DNA of 64,000 nt, from assembly GCF_051900425.1 (NCBI RefSeq), contig NZ_JBHZGK010000004.1:124001-188000 (forward strand). The letters run 5' to 3'. Made by a program: the position numbers and the translations under genes. Under the pieces are notes generated by a model, which was not told where the DNA came from, made no database searches, and saw only the letters and a list, made by a program, of their open reading frames with translations. The stretch is from Frateuria_A sp051900425 (lineage in GTDB: Bacteria > Pseudomonadota > Gammaproteobacteria > Xanthomonadales > Rhodanobacteraceae). Shown one piece after another: positions 1 through 7,796 of the stretch; within the stretch, counting starts at the first letter, position 1, and each line of letters opens with the position of its first letter.

Positions 1-468
1 GCCGTGGCTTTCACCACCTTCGACACGGCAGCGGGTCTGGTGATCGGCCTGCTGGTAAAAGGTGCGCTCGCCTCCGGAAGCCCGGAGTCCTGGCGCGACA
101 TGATCGATGCCTTGTGGTTCGACCCGGTGCTTGGCGGCCAGGGCTTCACCGACGCGCCGCTGATGGGCCTGATCGGGCGCCTGTCGTTGTCCTTTGGCGC
201 GGTGGCGGGCGCGATCTCGCTGAAGCGGGCGGGGCATGGCTGGCTGCCGGTGCTGTTGCTCGCCACCGCCAGTTTCGGCATCAACGTGTTCAAGTCGCAC
301 TCCTGGCCTGGTGGGCCGCTCACCTTCGGCGGCATGGCGCTGGCGGCTGGCTGGATCCGGTGGGAAAGCCTGCGCCGCCAGGCACGCGCGGTGGCGTTGG
401 TGCAGGAGAACGTCGACGCTTCCGTCGAGGCGCCCGCCGAACCGAGGACCCGCGTCGGCGTGCGCTGA
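1..468 (+). CDS. Hypothetical membrane protein, 5' end outside window
   Basis: The frame is open from the first base, so the gene probably starts upstream; a GTG at 4 is the first possible start inside the window but has no visible ribosome site. The visible 155 codons encode three to four hydrophobic stretches (roughly residues 10-25, 55-75, 80-97 and 105-118) separated by short loops, ending in a charged cytoplasmic-like tail. I do not recognise the family. It is an integral membrane protein of unknown role, followed by a gene-free stretch of about 170 bases. Confidence 0.6.
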   Translation, partial: AVAFTTFDTAAGLVIGLLVKGALASGSPESWRDMIDALWFDPVLGGQGFTDAPLMGLIGRLSLSFGAVAGAISLKRAGHGWLPVLLLATASFGINVFKSHSWPGGPLTFGGMALAAGWIRWESLRRQARAVALVQENVDASVEAPAEPRTRVGVR

Positions 469-639
469 GCGCGGGGGCGCCTGGAGCCAGGCTTTGCGTC
501 CCGGACGGAGGCGCTGACCTGCATCAATGCAGGCCCCGGGCGCCGCGCGCAGGATCGGACCGTCGAGGCATCCACCCCAGGTCGCTCGAGCCCCAGGCGT
601 CCGTCGTGTGGCGTGCGCACGCCCCGTAAGGAGGCATCC

Positions 640-837
640 ATGAGCAAGCCCGTTTCCCGCCCGCCTCCCGCCAATAGCGCGGGCATGCGCAAGGCCGCCG
701 AACGCAGGATCGACGACCAGCTGGAACAGAGTTTCCCCGCCAGCGACCCGCCCGGTTGGACGCTTGGCGCCAACGATCGGAGCGATCCGGTCGTGGCCAT
801 TCAACAAGACCAACTCGACCCCGCCGCTTCGCCTTGA
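640..837 (+). CDS. Small conserved hypothetical protein with SFPASDPP motif
   Basis: The product is 65 residues. The start was placed at ATG 640 because an AAGGAGG ribosome site lies 5 bases upstream; an earlier in-frame start at 613 has none. The protein is hydrophilic, without signal peptide or membrane segment. It carries the stretch RRIDDQLEQSFPASDPPGWT (residues about 24-43), a motif I know from short uncharacterised proteobacterial proteins, often near stress genes. The function is unknown. Downstream, 838-1084 holds no gene I can support. Confidence 0.7.
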   Translation: MSKPVSRPPPANSAGMRKAAERRIDDQLEQSFPASDPPGWTLGANDRSDPVVAIQQDQLDPAASP

Positions 838-1084
838 AACCGCCTCCGCGTTTGCGCCAGCGCTGGGGGGGCGAGCCCTCGAGGTGTTCGCCCAGGGCGC
901 GCCGGCGCTGGGCGTCGCGTACCAGCGACCGATGGGGCGCCCATGAGCGGTGCGGTGGAACTTGCGCGGAATCGCGTTGATGGCCCTTCGAGCACTGCCC
1001 GGGAGGGTGGGCGCTCGCCCGGAGCCGTTGCACTCGACCCTGGCAATCCCCATGTTTCCCGATTGGTTCCAAGGAGCAACCGCC

Positions 1085-1789
1085 GTGCCCGATCTGTCCG
1101 CCTTTCCGATCACCGCGCGCTGGCCGGCACGGCATCCGGACCGCATCCAGCTCTATTCGCTCAACACGCCCAACGGCGTGAAGGTGTCGATCATGCTGGA
1201 GGAGACCGGGCTGGCCTATGAGCCACACCTTGTCGACATCATGCGCGACGAGAACAGGACGCCGGAGTTCCTCTCGCTGAACCCCAACGGCAAGATCCCG
1301 GCGATCATCGATCCGGACGGGCCCGGCGGCGAGCCGATCGGGCTGTTCGAGTCCGGCGCGATCCTGCTCTATCTGGCCGAGAAGACCGGCATGTTCCTGT
1401 CGGCCGATCCGGCGCTGCGCTGGGAAACCATCCAGTGGCTGTTCTTCCAGATGGCGGCGATCGGGCCGATGTTCGGGCAGGTGGGTTTCTTCCACAAATT
1501 CGCCGGGCGCGAGTACGAGGACAAGCGCCCGCTCAAGCGCTACGTGGATGAATCGCGCCGCCTGCTCGGCGTGCTGGAAGCGCGCCTTGACGAGCGGCCG
1601 TGGCTGATGGGCGAGGACTACAGCATTGCGGACATCGCCACGTTGGGCTGGGTGCGCAACCTGGTCGGCTTTTATGAAGCGCGCGACCTGGTGCATTTCG
1701 ACGAGCTGTCGAACGTGCCGGCGTGGCTGGAACGCGGGCTGGCTCGCCCGGCGGTGGAGCGTGGCTTGCAGATCCCCGGTCGAGGCTAG
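1085..1789 (+). CDS. Glutathione S-transferase, YghU/YfcG-like
   Basis: Predicted 234-residue cytoplasmic GST of the Nu/YghU type, which in E. coli has disulfide-bond reductase activity with glutathione. The N-terminal thioredoxin-like domain (about 1-100) contains LYSLNTPNGVKVSIMLEE and the cis-proline/ESGA region (KIPAIIDPDG then LFESGAILLYLAEKTG). The C-terminal helical domain contains the usual GEDYSIADIA segment. The start is GTG 1085, preceded by AAGGAG at 8 bases; an ATG at 1051 would add about 11 residues but lacks a site. The last 4 bases overlap the convergent esterase gene. Confidence 0.9.
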   Translation: MPDLSAFPITARWPARHPDRIQLYSLNTPNGVKVSIMLEETGLAYEPHLVDIMRDENRTPEFLSLNPNGKIPAIIDPDGPGGEPIGLFESGAILLYLAEKTGMFLSADPALRWETIQWLFFQMAAIGPMFGQVGFFHKFAGREYEDKRPLKRYVDESRRLLGVLEARLDERPWLMGEDYSIADIATLGWVRNLVGFYEARDLVHFDELSNVPAWLERGLARPAVERGLQIPGRG

Positions 1790-2592
1790 TTCCCGGTCCG
1801 CTGTTTCCGCTCGCTCGTGTCCCGGCCCGTGGCCTCCGGTGAGACGGCCTCCGGTCGGGCATGTTCCAGCAACGTCTTTGCCGCCGGCTGCCATAGAGTC
1901 CAGTTGTGGTGGCCCGGCAGTTCGAAGGCGTGGCCCGGTGGCAGTTGTGAGGCGAGCAGGGCGATGCGGTCGCGGAAGCGTTCACTGTCGCCGTAGGCAA
2001 CCCACACCGAAACGGTCCGCCGGGGATCGTCCGACCAGCGCTGGATGTAGCGCCACAGTTCGCGCTGGTAGGTTTCCTGGGTGAACGCCTGCACGGGCCC
2101 CGGTTGCCAGCGATCGAGCCCGCCCGCGGCCTGGATCTCGCGATAGATGGCCTTGTCGCCGAGGTAGGGCGAGATCAGCAGCATGCCGTCGATCTCGCCC
2201 GGATACGCCCGGTCGTACATCAGCGCGCCCAGCCCTCCGAGCGAGATGCCCGCGAGCCAGATCTGGTCGTAGCGGCGCGCGCTCGCTGGCGCAATGACTT
2301 CATCATGCAACCGTTCGGTTGCGCGGCCTTCGCGGTAGAATGGCATGGTCAAGCCGGTCAGGATCACGTCCGCGTCCGGCCATTGCCGATGAATCGTCTG
2401 AGCGATGCCGCGTCGGCCCAGCGATTGGAGGTCATCGCCGCGCCCGGGAAGCATGACGACCAGCCGGTGCGGCGGCTGCGTGGCGGGCACCAGCCGCGTC
2501 GGAATGGGCCGGGTGATGTCGCCGCCTGCGCTGCACGCGGCCAGCAAGAGGGCGACCAGGGGACCGAACAGGGCGGACGGACGCAGGCGCAT
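1786..2592 (-). CDS. Lipoprotein alpha/beta hydrolase (putative esterase)
   Basis: The product is 268 residues. The N-terminus (MRLRPSALFGPLVALLLAAC) is a lipoprotein signal with lipobox LAAC, so the enzyme is probably anchored in the envelope. The hydrolase core shows an oxyanion stretch (VVMLPGRGDD), nucleophile elbow GISLGG with Ser117, and a late His in LPGHHNW. The substrate is unknown. An in-frame codon at 2691 would add 33 arginine-rich residues before the signal and was rejected. The upstream region carries a 10-bp triple repeat at 2712-2742. Confidence 0.85.
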   Translation of the reverse strand: MRLRPSALFGPLVALLLAACSAGGDITRPIPTRLVPATQPPHRLVVMLPGRGDDLQSLGRRGIAQTIHRQWPDADVILTGLTMPFYREGRATERLHDEVIAPASARRYDQIWLAGISLGGLGALMYDRAYPGEIDGMLLISPYLGDKAIYREIQAAGGLDRWQPGPVQAFTQETYQRELWRYIQRWSDDPRRTVSVWVAYGDSERFRDRIALLASQLPPGHAFELPGHHNWTLWQPAAKTLLEHARPEAVSPEATGRDTSERKQRTGN

Positions 2593-2711
2593 GGCAGGGA
2601 TCCGGTAGCGAACGGGCGCCAGCGTGCGCCGGCGAAGATGAAGATCGCGCCGCGCAATCGCGGAACGTTCATTCCGGGGCCTTGTACGCAATCAAAGGCG
2701 TGTTGGATCTT

Positions 2712-2742
2712 TGCCTTGCGGTGCCTTGCGGTGCCTTGCGGT
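2712..2742. repeat. 10-bp tandem repeat, three copies
   Basis: GTGCCTTGCG (or its rotation) occurs three times in succession between the esterase start (2592) and the end of the FrnE-like gene (2763). The period equals about one helical turn. It lies about 120 bases upstream of the esterase start. Confidence 0.8.
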
Positions 2743-2762
2743 CGCGCTCGAAGCGCTCCCGG

Positions 2763-3422
2763 TCAGCCGTTCACCGATCCGGCGATCTCGCGCAACGCCT
2801 GCTCGAACACCTCCGGCGGCTGTCCGCCCGGAATCAGGTGCGTCCCGTTGACGATGGTCGCCGGCACCGAGCGGATGCCGCGCTGCTGGAAGAGCCGTTC
2901 CTGTGCGCGCACCTCGTCGCCATACGCGCCGCTTTCAAGGACATCGCGCGCTTCCTCACCCTCCAGCCCCGCCTCGCCGGCCAGGCGCACCAGCACCTCG
3001 CGCGAAGCCACGTCCTCGCCGTCGGTGAAGTAGGCGCGCAGCAGCGCCTTCTTCAGCGCGAGATGGCGGCCCTTGAGTTCCGCCCAGTGCAGCAGGCGAT
3101 GCGCGTCGAAAGTGTTGTACACGCGGCTGCCGACACCCATGTTGAAGGCGAACCCCACCGCTGCCGCCCGCTCGCGGATCACCGCACGATTGGCTTCCAC
3201 CTGCGCCGTGTCGATGCCGTACTTGTGCATCAGGTGCTCGGTGGCGTCTTCGCCTTCCGCCGGCAACTGCGGGTTGAGTTCGAACGGCTGCAGGTGGATG
3301 TCCGCCTGCACCGTGCCGCCGAGGCGCTGGAGGGCCTGCTCGAGCGATGCGAGGCCGACGGCGCACCAGGGACAGGAGACGTCCGAGACAAAGTCGATGC
3401 GGAGTGGGGTGGGAGCGGTCAT
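2763..3422 (-). CDS. DsbA-family oxidoreductase, FrnE-like
   Basis: Predicted 219-residue thioredoxin-fold protein of the DsbA/FrnE (2-hydroxychromene-2-carboxylate isomerase-like) group, cytoplasmic because it lacks a signal peptide. Active site CPWC at residues 17-20 (DVSCPWC), typical helical insert with FNMGVGSRVYNTFDAHRL, and cis-proline loop GIRSVPATIVNG near the C-terminus. FrnE members catalyse thiol-disulfide exchange and have been linked to oxidative-stress tolerance. The start at 3422 gives the family length; longer readings go into GC-rich shadow sequence. A REP-like palindrome lies just upstream. Confidence 0.88.
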   Translation of the reverse strand: MTAPTPLRIDFVSDVSCPWCAVGLASLEQALQRLGGTVQADIHLQPFELNPQLPAEGEDATEHLMHKYGIDTAQVEANRAVIRERAAAVGFAFNMGVGSRVYNTFDAHRLLHWAELKGRHLALKKALLRAYFTDGEDVASREVLVRLAGEAGLEGEEARDVLESGAYGDEVRAQERLFQQRGIRSVPATIVNGTHLIPGGQPPEVFEQALREIAGSVNG

Positions 3423-3490
3423 GGCGGTTCCAGCGGTTGCGTGGAAGTTACATGGAGCCCGCCATGGCCATCTCAACCGCCGCCGGTTCC

Positions 3491-3560
3491 GTAGGAGCGC
3501 ACCCGTGCGCGACCGCGGGCCACATCGTTGCATGGCGGTCGCGCACAGGTGCGCTCCTAC
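3491..3560. repeat. REP-like palindrome, family 1
   Basis: Inverted repeat with arms GTAGGAGCGCACC... and ...GGTGCGCTCCTAC around a variable centre. It lies between the FrnE-like gene and the end of the acylase gene. The same family recurs at 19629, 19880, 31643, 34433, 41412 and, as a variant, 63825. Confidence 0.85.
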
Positions 3561-3571
3561 AAAATGCCGCG

Positions 3572-5821
3572 TCAGAGGACGTTCTTGCCCTCGCCCGGGT
3601 GGTAGACCTGCTCGGTATGCCCCTTCAACTGATCCGGCCAGTAGTACACCTCGCGCAGGTTGCCGGTGGTGTAGCGCTCGGCCTCGTCGTTGAAGTGCGG
3701 CGATTGCGGATGCCCGCTCTCGCCGCCGGCCGTGATCGCGCGCGCGCTGACCTTCGGTCCGAACTCGACCACGGCGACGAAGCTGTTGCCGCTGGTGCCG
3801 TAGTAGCGCCTTGTGCCGGGCCAGCGGTGCGCGCCAAAGGAGGCCAGCGAACCCCAGCGCGACGAGGTGAAGGGCACCGGGATGCTGGGTTTGCTGTCGT
3901 CGAATGGCTGCACCAGGTCGCCGTTGATGCGCTGGAAGCGGTTGATCTCGCCCCACGGCACGCCCCAGTGGCCGAAGTCCTTCTGCAAGCGGTCGACCGC
4001 CTCGACCAGCGCACCCAGGCGCGCCTTCGAGCCGGCCTTTTCGGCCATGGCGTCGTAGATCGACAAGCCTTCGGCAGTGTCCGCCTTGCTCACTTCGTCC
4101 CACAGCGTGTCGCCCCAGAACACCGCCAGCGAGGTCGGCATCGAGGCGATACCCCAGCGGTAGTCCCAGTGGCGCAGCATGGCGATGGGGCCGGCGAGCT
4201 TCTTCTTCAGCGGATCGCTTGCAGGAAGGGCATCGTAGTCCGCGACCAGGATCGGGATCTGCCGCGCGAACGCCGGCAGGTAGGAGTCGAACGCGGCGGT
4301 GATCAGCGAGGCGCGGGTGAAGTCGTCCTTCCCCGTGAGCACGCGGATCGCGTGCAGGCCGCGCGGGTTCTCGCCGAAGGTGTCCATGTAGCGGGGGAAG
4401 TCTTGCTTCTTCGGGCTGTCCTTGCCGGCGGCGGAGTAGGGCCAGTTGTTGGTGTTGTAGACCCAGCCGTTGGCCGGGTTGAACACGTGCGGCGCCTGGT
4501 CCAGCGGCGTGAGGCCGTGCCAGTCCGTGGCCGGGTCGGAGCCGTCGACCGGCTTGGTGTAGTCGAAGCGGTCGTCACGCCTGGGAATGAATTGCGGGTG
4601 CAGATAGGCGATCTCGCCCTTGTCGTCCGCGAACAAGGTGTTGTTGGACGAGTTGGCCTTGAGCTCGGCCACCTTCATGTAGCTGGCGTAGTCATGCGCC
4701 CTGGTGCGCAGCCAGCTTTGTTCCAGCGCGGGAATGGGCCGGTTCATCAGCGCCATCGCGATCCACTTGCCATTCGCCTCGCGCACGATCGGGCCGTGGT
4801 GGGTGAAGTAGGCGGTGAACGTGCGTTTGGCCTTCGAGCCGTCCTTCGCGCGATAGGCGAGGGTGATCTCCCGCTCGGTAACGGGTCGAAGCTCCTTGCC
4901 GTAGCGGTAGAACGGCTTGCCGTCCTTGCGCACGATGGTTTCGGCGAACTCGTCCACCACGTCCGCGCCGGTGGAGGTATGCATCCAGCCGATGTGGTGG
5001 TTGAAGCCCTGATAGACGAAGAACTGGCCCCAGGTCACCGCGCCATAGGCGTCGAGTCCCGCGTCGGAGGTCATCTGCAGCTCCGAACGGAAGAAGAACG
5101 AGGTGTGCGGGTTGATCAGCAGCAGCGCGTGGCCGTCGGCGGTGAGCTTCGGTGCGATCGCGATGCCGTTCGATCCGGTCGGTTCGACCCAGGTCGGATG
5201 TGCCTGGGCCATCGCCACCGGCACCGGCGCGTCGTCGGGCTTGCCGTAGAAGGCCTGCAGCTGCTTGAGCGAGACGCGCTCGATATCCCCCCCGATGCTG
5301 CCCTCGGTGAAGCTCAGCGCCATCCAGGGTTCGTAGTGGGTGATCACGCGCGGGTGCACGTCCGGATGGGTGGCCAGGTAGTAGTTGAGGCCGTCGGCCC
5401 AGGCGTTCATCAACTGCTTCAGCCAGCCGGGGCTTTGCGCGTAGAGCTTCTTCAGCTCCACCGGATCGATGAAGAGCTGCTGGCGCAGGTCGGACCAGAG
5501 CGCCGGTTCGCCCTCGGCCTCGGCCAGCCGGCCCAGGGAATTGAGGTAATTGGTCTCGACGCGGTTGAAGTCATCCTCGGCCTGCGCGTAGACCATGCCG
5601 AACACCGCATCCGCATCCGTCTTGCCGTGCACGTGGGCGATGCCCCAGTCGTCGCGGGTGATGGTCACTGCCCGGGCTTCCTGCTTCCAGCGCGCCTGCT
5701 CGCCGGCGTCCGCCCGTGCGGTCGTGACCAGTCCGAACGCAAGCAGGGTCGCCAGCGGCAGAGCGCGCAGCGTGTGGCGCAGCATCGGGCGGACCGGTGA
5801 GGACGAAATGGTGGCAGGCAT
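3572..5821 (-). CDS. Penicillin acylase family protein (Ntn hydrolase)
   Basis: Predicted 749-residue exported acylase of the penicillin G acylase/AHL acylase/cephalosporin acylase superfamily, which hydrolyses amide bonds after self-processing into alpha and beta chains. A Sec-type signal (LPLATLLAFGLVTTARA) is near the N-terminus. The alpha part contains DDWGIAHVHG and GMVYAQAEDDFNR. Ser217 in the PTGSNGIAI motif is the expected beta-chain N-terminal nucleophile. An FNHHIGWMHT segment and a beta-chain ELKANSSNNT segment follow. The start at 5821 has GGGAG at about 6 bases. The substrate (beta-lactam, AHL or acyl-amino acid) cannot be told from sequence alone. Confidence 0.9.
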   Translation of the reverse strand: MPATISSSPVRPMLRHTLRALPLATLLAFGLVTTARADAGEQARWKQEARAVTITRDDWGIAHVHGKTDADAVFGMVYAQAEDDFNRVETNYLNSLGRLAEAEGEPALWSDLRQQLFIDPVELKKLYAQSPGWLKQLMNAWADGLNYYLATHPDVHPRVITHYEPWMALSFTEGSIGGDIERVSLKQLQAFYGKPDDAPVPVAMAQAHPTWVEPTGSNGIAIAPKLTADGHALLLINPHTSFFFRSELQMTSDAGLDAYGAVTWGQFFVYQGFNHHIGWMHTSTGADVVDEFAETIVRKDGKPFYRYGKELRPVTEREITLAYRAKDGSKAKRTFTAYFTHHGPIVREANGKWIAMALMNRPIPALEQSWLRTRAHDYASYMKVAELKANSSNNTLFADDKGEIAYLHPQFIPRRDDRFDYTKPVDGSDPATDWHGLTPLDQAPHVFNPANGWVYNTNNWPYSAAGKDSPKKQDFPRYMDTFGENPRGLHAIRVLTGKDDFTRASLITAAFDSYLPAFARQIPILVADYDALPASDPLKKKLAGPIAMLRHWDYRWGIASMPTSLAVFWGDTLWDEVSKADTAEGLSIYDAMAEKAGSKARLGALVEAVDRLQKDFGHWGVPWGEINRFQRINGDLVQPFDDSKPSIPVPFTSSRWGSLASFGAHRWPGTRRYYGTSGNSFVAVVEFGPKVSARAITAGGESGHPQSPHFNDEAERYTTGNLREVYYWPDQLKGHTEQVYHPGEGKNVL

Positions 5822-5992
5822 CTGTGGCTCCCTTGCGTGGCTGGGGCCGAGGGACCGCGAGCAACCGGGTCCGCCGGGCGTCGCCGGCAACCATAGCAGG
5901 CACGGGAGATGCGCGAAGCGGACGCGGACGGCGGTCACGGCCGCGGCGCTGCGGCCTTGACGTCACCCAAGCCGCTGCGGCACGTTCGGACG

Positions 5993-6802
5993 ATGCCCTA
6001 CCGACTGATGACTGCCGTGTCCCGTCTCCGTTGCCTGTGCGCCCCGCTGCTTCGAGCGAGCCGCCTCCTCCCGCTGGCCTTGCTGCTGGCCGCGTGCGGT
6101 CCGGTGCGCAACCCGATGGCGCACTGGGTGCCGTCACCCAACTACGACGAGCGCCGCCCCGTGGCGATCGTCATCCACTTCACCGACCAGCATTCGGTGC
6201 AGGAGAGCCTGCACACCCTGCGCACCGCCAACAGCGGCGGCCCGGTGAGCGCGCATTACCTGGTCGGCAGCGACGGCGACATCTACCAGCTGGTCGCCGA
6301 CAGCAAGCGCGCCTGGCAGGCCGGTCCCGGGCGCTGGGGCACGATCACCGATCTCAACTCGGCATCGATCGGCATCGAGCTGGACAACGATGGCCACTCG
6401 CCCTTCGCGCCCGCGCAGATCGACAGCCTGCTGCGCCTGCTGGCGGACCTCACCACGCGCCTGCACATCCCGCCCACGCAGATCATCGGGCATGAGGACC
6501 TCGCGCCCGGCCGCAAGGACGATCCCGGTCCGCTGTTTCCCTGGCAGCGCCTGGCCGAGGTCGGGTACGGGCTGTGGCCGCAAGGCCCGCTGGTCGATCC
6601 ACCGCCCGGCTTCGATCCCTGGATGGCGCTGGCGCTGGTGGGTTACCCGCTGGACGACCGTGCGGCCGCGGTGCGCTCCTTCCATCACCATTTCCGCGGC
6701 CTGGACGGCGACACCTTGGATGCCCAGGACCTGCGCGTGCTGTACGCGCTGGCCTGCCAGCTCACCGGAACGCCCGAACTTGCGCCGGTCCCGACCCGGT
6801 AG
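5993..6802 (+). CDS. Lipoprotein N-acetylmuramoyl-L-alanine amidase, AmiD-like
   Basis: Amidase_2 (PGRP-fold) enzyme that would cleave the MurNAc-L-Ala bond of peptidoglycan or muropeptides. The start is uncertain: ATG 5993 gives 269 residues, ATG 6008 also keeps the lipoprotein signal (LLPLALLLAACG, lipobox LAAC). The zinc-site segments are visible: IVIHFTDQHS (first His), SAHYLVGSDGDIYQLV, and IIGHEDLAPGRKDDPG with the later His and Asp. A C-terminal peptidoglycan-binding-like extension (GYPLDDRAAAVRSFHHHFRG) follows. The gene is divergent from the acylase gene. Confidence 0.9.
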   Translation: MPYRLMTAVSRLRCLCAPLLRASRLLPLALLLAACGPVRNPMAHWVPSPNYDERRPVAIVIHFTDQHSVQESLHTLRTANSGGPVSAHYLVGSDGDIYQLVADSKRAWQAGPGRWGTITDLNSASIGIELDNDGHSPFAPAQIDSLLRLLADLTTRLHIPPTQIIGHEDLAPGRKDDPGPLFPWQRLAEVGYGLWPQGPLVDPPPGFDPWMALALVGYPLDDRAAAVRSFHHHFRGLDGDTLDAQDLRVLYALACQLTGTPELAPVPTR

Positions 6803-6904
6803 CGGCCGATTCTCCCTCGGAGGGACTCCGTGGCGGATGTCGAAATCCGGTCCGTCCGCTCGTCGCAAGAGTGCAAGCCCGCTCATCCCGACGAGGAACC
6901 GCCC

Positions 6905-7327
6905 ATGCAAGTCCAGCCTTACCTGTTTTTCGATGGCCGCTGCGAAGAGGCCGTCGCGTTCTACCGCGACGCGCTCGGTGCCAAGGTGCTCGCCCTGATG
7001 CACTACTCGGACGCGCCGCCGGGCGACGCCGGCTGCCCGGGCGGCCAGCCGCCGCCGGCGGACAAGGTGATGCACGCCGCGCTGCAGATCGGCCAGACCC
7101 TGGTCATGGCGTCTGACGGCTTCGCCACCGGCCGGCCGGAGTTCAAGGGCGTGTCCCTCTCCATCACGGCCGACGACGACGCGCAGGCGCGCAAGCTGTT
7201 CGATGCACTGTCCGCAGGCGGCCAAGTGCAACAGCCGCTCGGGCCGAGCTTCTTCGCCTCCAGCTTCGGCATGGTGGCCGACCGTTTTGGCGTGTCCTGG
7301 ATGGTGGTCGCGGGTACCCAGGGCTGA
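6905..7327 (+). CDS. VOC/glyoxalase-fold protein, PhnB-like
   Basis: The product is 140 residues. The start at ATG 6905 has GAGGAA 6 bases upstream; the longer frame from 6830 is not needed. It begins with the PhnB signature VQPYLFFDGRCEEAVAFYRD and ends with FGMVADRFGVSWMV, the usual metal-site-containing C-terminus of PhnB/DUF1338-type VOC proteins. The exact reaction is unknown; many relatives are uncharacterised. It is monocistronic as far as can be seen. Confidence 0.85.
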   Translation: MQVQPYLFFDGRCEEAVAFYRDALGAKVLALMHYSDAPPGDAGCPGGQPPPADKVMHAALQIGQTLVMASDGFATGRPEFKGVSLSITADDDAQARKLFDALSAGGQVQQPLGPSFFASSFGMVADRFGVSWMVVAGTQG

Positions 7328-7401
7328 TCTTCAGAAGCAGCACTGCTACCCGGCTGCAACGCCGCAAAGGGGAACCGGGCCCATGGTGGTCGGGGGCACG
7401 G

Positions 7402-7689
7402 TCACCCTGTACGCCCATGGCGATGCATGACGTGCTCGCGCAGGCCCCGCCGTTCGCGAATCACATACACCGCGAAGACGACGGTCAGCTGCACCATGCC
7501 GTAGTCGGCGCCCAGCGCATGGGCGATCGCGGGCATTGCCGGCGTGTACTCGGTGTCGCCGAAGGGCGCCAGCGCCATCATGAGGGCCAGCAACGCCAGC
7601 GCCGGCCGCGGCGCCTGTGCGCGTCCTCGTCGGGCCGTTGACGCGCCGTTGGCGGCACAGGTGCCGGAATCGGCCGGGTAGCAGGACAT
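7402..7689 (-). pseudogene. Remnant of a Bcr/CflA-type MFS drug transporter (N-terminal fragment)
   Basis: On the minus strand a short frame reads ALLALMMALAPFGDTEYTPA followed by MPAIAHALGADYGMVQLT and VVFAVYVI. This matches the first transmembrane helix and loop of Bcr/CflA multidrug exporters (consensus like PFxxDxYLPALPxIAxxLG...VQLTL). It breaks off into unrelated arginine-rich sequence after about 65 family-like residues and no remaining eleven helices are found nearby. The N-terminal part before the helix is also poor. It is best read as a decayed 5' fragment; the 7328-7796 interval holds no other gene. Confidence 0.5.
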
Positions 7690-7796
7690 GCGGCGGCACT
7701 CGCGCCAGGTCGGGCGGCCACGATTGATGCTTGCCCGAGAACGTTTCGTGAGGCACGCGCGGGGCGGACCGCCGCGCAACCCACAGGATCCACGGC

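Noticed and set aside
3347..5800. 817-codon open frame opposite the acylase gene
   Set aside because: Antisense shadow; the minus strand carries signal peptide and Ntn-hydrolase motifs.
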